Shown here: in pieces, positions 6,839 to 8,802 of the stretch
Numbering within the stretch: the stretch's first letter is position 1
Layout: each line of letters opens with the position of its first letter
NCBI GenBank assembly: GCA_027050975.1
Contig: JALUAR010000250.1
Location: 1 to 8,802 of the forward strand
Length of the DNA stretch: 8,802 bases
Direction: 5' to 3'
Source of the DNA: Thermodesulfovibrio sp.
GTDB lineage: Bacteria; Nitrospirota; Thermodesulfovibrionia; Thermodesulfovibrionales; JdFR-85
Translations under genes and position numbers: made by a program
The notes under the pieces: model-generated
Database searches by the model: none
Told to the model about the DNA's origin: nothing
Seen by the model: only the letters and a program-made list of their open reading frames with translations

Positions 6839-8344
6839 TTATCTTATAACATCAAAACTCTGTGTATGCATTGAACTCCTGTCCATCTCATCAAGCACTG
6901 TATTTACTATCCAGTTTACAAGGTTTATCACTCCCTGATACCCAACTATTGGATATCTGTGCAGATGGTGCCTGTCAAAAATTGGAAAACCAATCCTGAT
7001 AAGTGGAGTTCCCGTATCTCTCCAGAGAAACTTTGCATAAGAATTTCCAATAAGCAGATCCACAGGCTCTGTAAACATCAGAGACCTCAGGTGCCACATG
7101 TCCTTACCTATATAGACCTTTCCGTTTCTTCCATAATAGCTACTGCTTAGTAATACATTAGCCTCCTCTTCAAAACTCCTATCACCGTTTGTGCAGACGA
7201 TATGAACAGGTTCTCCACCCATCTCCATAAGAAAGCTTATCAGGCCAAGGAGCAGGTCAGGATCACCTACAAGGGCAAACCTCTTACCGTGAACATAGGG
7301 GTGGGAGTCCACCATGGCATCAACCGCCCTGCCTCTTTCTGCTTCAAGTTCTTCAGGGATGGGGCTGCCAGTAAGCCTGCTTACCTCTTTTAAAAATCTG
7401 TCAGTATTGTCCACTCCAATGGGCATCGGTCCTGCAATAAACTCCTGTCCCCATACCTCTTTGATAAACTCCCCTGTCTTCAGGGTTGAGTACTTCTGCA
7501 TTGAGATTGTTGCAGTGGCATTAATTGCATCCCTTACATCCTCAAGCGCTGTTCCTCCTGGATACATTATGTACTCACCGACATTTGGAGAATCCATGAC
7601 ATCAGAGATATCAGCAAGCACTGTATACTTAACACCCATGAGGCCCAGAAGTCTCTTTATCTCCCTAATATTTCCTGTATAGGTATCAAACCCTGGAATT
7701 ATGTTTATCTTTCCGTTATGCTCACCCTTTCTGTCAGTCAGATAACCAAGGATTCCCTTCATCATATTGTCATAACCTGTAATATGTGAACCAACAAAAC
7801 TCGGCGTATGGGCAAAAGGCACTGGAAGCTCTGGAGGAATTCTTCCCTTGTCTTTTGCCTGTTTTATAAATGCACCGAGGTCATCACCAATAACCTCTGC
7901 CATGCAGGTGGTTGATACAGCAAGCATATCAGGTTTGTATATGGCATAGGCATTTTCAAGCCCTTCGAGCATATTGTTTAAACCTCCAAAGACAGCAGCA
8001 TCCTCTGTCATTGAAGAGGAAACAGCAGGTACAGGCTCTTTAAAGTGTCTGCTCAGGTGACTCCTGAAGTATGCCACGCATCCCTGGGAGCCCTGAACAA
8101 AGGGCAGGGTCTTTTCAAAACCGAGGGCGCAAAGCACTGCACCCAGAGGCTGACATGCCTTTGCAGGATTCACCACCAGGGCCTCTCGTGCAAAATTCTT
8201 TTCCTTATACTCCTCAGTCTTTGTCCACTCAAGAACCTTATTTATTTCATCCTCTCCACAGGGCTTTTCAAATTCACGTTTTCTCTCAAACTGTTCAAGG
8301 TACTCCTGTTCTTTAAAGAGTTCGATGTGGTCTTTTACTCTCAT
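6839..8344 (-). CDS. nifK: Nitrogenase molybdenum-iron protein beta chain
   Basis: This complete 501-residue NifK pairs with NifD to form the MoFe protein that reduces N2 to ammonia in the cytoplasm. The three P-cluster cysteines are C64 (NPAKACQPLG), C89 (GSQGCVAYF) and C147 (STTCMAEVIGDD), with S182 in HTPSFVGSH. Their spacing matches Azotobacter vinelandii NifK C70, C95, C153 and S188, with a constant offset of 6. Y92 corresponds to the beta-Tyr98 electron-path residue. GKRFALVGDPD, VYIGKDMWHLRSL, RIGFPIFDRHHLHR and the C-terminal Arg are also typical. The ligands exclude NifN, and the N-terminal extension before C64 resembles group I NifK rather than the short clostridial form. Gln84 replaces the His found in Azotobacter (FVQGSQG versus YVHGSQG). 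AGGAGG lies 5 nt before the ATG. Unusually, no nifD precedes it and no nifE/nifN follows; it has its own sigma-54 promoter and NifA site. Confidence 0.97.
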   Translation of the reverse strand: MRVKDHIELFKEQEYLEQFERKREFEKPCGEDEINKVLEWTKTEEYKEKNFAREALVVNPAKACQPLGAVLCALGFEKTLPFVQGSQGCVAYFRSHLSRHFKEPVPAVSSSMTEDAAVFGGLNNMLEGLENAYAIYKPDMLAVSTTCMAEVIGDDLGAFIKQAKDKGRIPPELPVPFAHTPSFVGSHITGYDNMMKGILGYLTDRKGEHNGKINIIPGFDTYTGNIREIKRLLGLMGVKYTVLADISDVMDSPNVGEYIMYPGGTALEDVRDAINATATISMQKYSTLKTGEFIKEVWGQEFIAGPMPIGVDNTDRFLKEVSRLTGSPIPEELEAERGRAVDAMVDSHPYVHGKRFALVGDPDLLLGLISFLMEMGGEPVHIVCTNGDRSFEEEANVLLSSSYYGRNGKVYIGKDMWHLRSLMFTEPVDLLIGNSYAKFLWRDTGTPLIRIGFPIFDRHHLHRYPIVGYQGVINLVNWIVNTVLDEMDRSSMHTQSFDVIR

Positions 8345-8402
8345 TTCTTCCTCCTCACAGAATGTTTTTTCACAACCTCAATCTGGAATGTATATATGAA
8401 AT

Positions 8403-8418
8403 AACAAGAATCATGCCA
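8403..8418 (-). promoter_or_regulatory. Sigma-54 (-24/-12) promoter of nifK
   Basis: On the minus strand TGGCATGATTCTTGTT matches the RpoN consensus TGGCAC/TG-N4-TTGC with exact spacing: GG (8417/8416) at -25/-24 and GT in place of GC at -13/-12. The predicted start of transcription is near 8392, giving a leader of about 48 nt with a good Shine-Dalgarno site before nifK. The single mismatch at -12 (T for C) may weaken the promoter. The call is supported by the NifA-type site upstream and by the known NifA/sigma-54 control of nif genes in proteobacteria. Confidence 0.72.
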
Positions 8419-8538
8419 GTAACAGTATGTGTGGGGCTGAACTGATAGAAGGTTATAAGAATGCAGTATTTTCAATGTTTTTTGGAGAAGGGCAGAGACT
8501 AAAGCAATCCCTTATACGAAAGGCAGGCAGGACATAAA

Positions 8539-8554
8539 TGTTTAACGGATTACA
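8539..8554 (-). promoter_or_regulatory. NifA upstream activator sequence (TGT-N10-ACA)
   Basis: TGT at 8539-8541 and ACA at 8552-8554 are separated by exactly 10 nt, the established NifA binding consensus, which is palindromic and so reads on either strand. Its centre is about 155 nt upstream of the predicted nifK transcription start, a usual distance for an enhancer-type NifA site. The short consensus can occur by chance, but its position relative to the -24/-12 element argues for function. Confidence 0.6.
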
Positions 8555-8599
8555 AATCTGTTACAATGGTAGTAATAAAAATTCTTTTTCCTTACATTG

Positions 8600-8629
8600 G
8601 AAGCTCCCGACCTTTAGTCGGAGGGCTTC
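8600..8629 (-). mobile_element. Hairpin resembling the right end of an IS200/IS605-type (tnpB) element, probable remnant
   Basis: GAAGC..CCGAC and GTCG..GCTTC form an imperfect 12-bp stem with one bulge and a CTTTA loop. Read on the minus strand it is GAAGC-CCTCCGAC-TAAAG-GTCGGGA-GCTTC, the kind of CCGAC-TTTA-GTCGG subterminal hairpin found just after tnpB in many IS200/IS605 elements. In that orientation the element body would lie to the right, from about 8630 to the window end. No tnpB frame is intact there, so this would be a degraded tail or a small non-autonomous derivative. The identification rests on resemblance to remembered element ends and is tentative. Confidence 0.35.
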
Positions 8630-8802
8630 ACAATCTGTTCCTCTTACACATGAAAGTTTTTATAATCTCAACTCTAAGGGTATGCAGGTGTCTTTAACAG
8701 GTTGCCTCCTTGTCGAGTTCTAACTTAATTATATCAGATTAAGAGGATTTGTTATCAATCGTATCTCCAACACCTTCGTGGTGTCCTGGCTGAGGATGTG
8801 AG

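Larger units (their letters stand above)
8345..8802. other. Non-coding region upstream of nifK (regulatory sites, then possible IS remnant)
   Basis: No credible gene is seen in these 458 nt. From nifK outward they hold the Shine-Dalgarno site (8350-8355), the sigma-54 promoter, an unremarkable spacer, the NifA site, the IS-end-like hairpin at 8600-8629, and AT-rich sequence with a small 5-bp hairpin (ACACC-TTCGT-GGTGT, 8770-8784) near the edge. The minus-strand frames before nifK do not encode a NifD C-terminus, and all are interrupted by stops. Short open frames here look random. Confidence 0.6.

Noticed and set aside
7314..7682. 122-codon plus-strand open frame inside nifK
   Set aside because: It is the antisense shadow of conserved NifK sequence; the Ser-rich composition is a by-product of the complementary codons.
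6839..8344. Alternative reading of the nitrogenase gene as nifN or vnfK
   Set aside because: All three P-cluster cysteines and the Ser ligand are present at NifK spacing, and near-identical blocks match MoFe NifK; NifN lacks this full set.
8045..8404. 119-codon plus-strand open frame over the nifK 5' end
   Set aside because: It is the antisense shadow of nifK, whose own frame is firmly identified by P-cluster ligands.
8345..8420. Possible NifD C-terminus just upstream of nifK
   Set aside because: No minus-strand frame gives the expected NifD tail; stops occur shortly before the nifK Shine-Dalgarno site and the region instead holds the promoter.
8427..8537. 36-codon open frame on the plus strand (begins MCGAELIEGY) between the sigma-54 promoter and the NifA site
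   Set aside because: It has no Shine-Dalgarno site, no recognisable family, and lies within the nifK control region on the opposite strand; most likely chance.
8538..8723. 61-codon open frame on the plus strand
   Set aside because: It runs through the NifA site and the IS-like hairpin, has low-complexity composition and no ribosome binding site.
8630..8802. Possible TnpB C-terminal coding tail on the minus strand
   Set aside because: Short stretches look TnpB-tail-like, but every frame carries stops and no zinc-finger or RuvC motif is visible, so I kept only the hairpin as a tentative element end.
1..8802. CRISPR array, tRNA, rRNA or phage module
   Set aside because: No regularly spaced direct repeats, no cloverleaf-like segments and no phage structural or lysis genes were seen; the SH3b protein has no lytic domain.

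Overview
The window looks like a piece of a bacterial chromosome of moderate, slightly AT-rich composition from a diazotroph. The best-identified gene is nifK, the beta chain of the molybdenum-iron nitrogenase, which has all P-cluster ligands. Together with the RND pump remnant and the MacB/Lol-type ABC system it points to a Gram-negative (diderm) anaerobe or microaerophile. Nitrospirota or a deltaproteobacterial-type lineage would fit, but no gene here fixes the taxonomy.

Layout, left to right. (1) 7-2926, plus strand: a secreted twin-SH3b protein, an AsnB-type glutamine-dependent amidotransferase/asparagine synthetase, and a nitrilase-superfamily amidase. They are tightly packed, and the last two overlap by 10 nt, so they form a likely operon. 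(2) 2927-3877, a scar region: the C-terminal 92 codons of an RND efflux pump (minus strand) abut head-on the C-terminal 150 codons of an rve/DDE transposase (plus strand) at about 3254-3262. Both genes lack their N-terminal parts, so this is a deletion/recombination junction. (3) 3878-6786, plus strand: a three-gene ABC system ordered permease, ATPase, permease, of the FtsX/MacB/LolCDE type, with very short or overlapping junctions and no membrane-fusion protein. (4) 6814-6836: a perfect 10-bp hairpin separating the ABC operon from the convergent nifK. (5) 6839-8344, minus strand: complete nifK. (6) 8345-8802: no credible gene, but a regulatory region. It holds a sigma-54 (-24/-12) promoter, a perfect NifA-type upstream activator sequence (TGT-N10-ACA) about 155 nt upstream of the predicted transcription start, and then a hairpin resembling the right end of an IS200/IS605 (tnpB) element.

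The most interesting point is that nifK stands alone. It has its own NifA/sigma-54 promoter and leader, no nifD in front of it and no nifE/nifN behind it, whereas nifD and nifK normally sit together and encode equimolar subunits. The second is the overlapping AsnB-nitrilase pair, whose true substrate cannot be read from the sequence. I found no CRISPR array, tRNA, rRNA or clear phage module.
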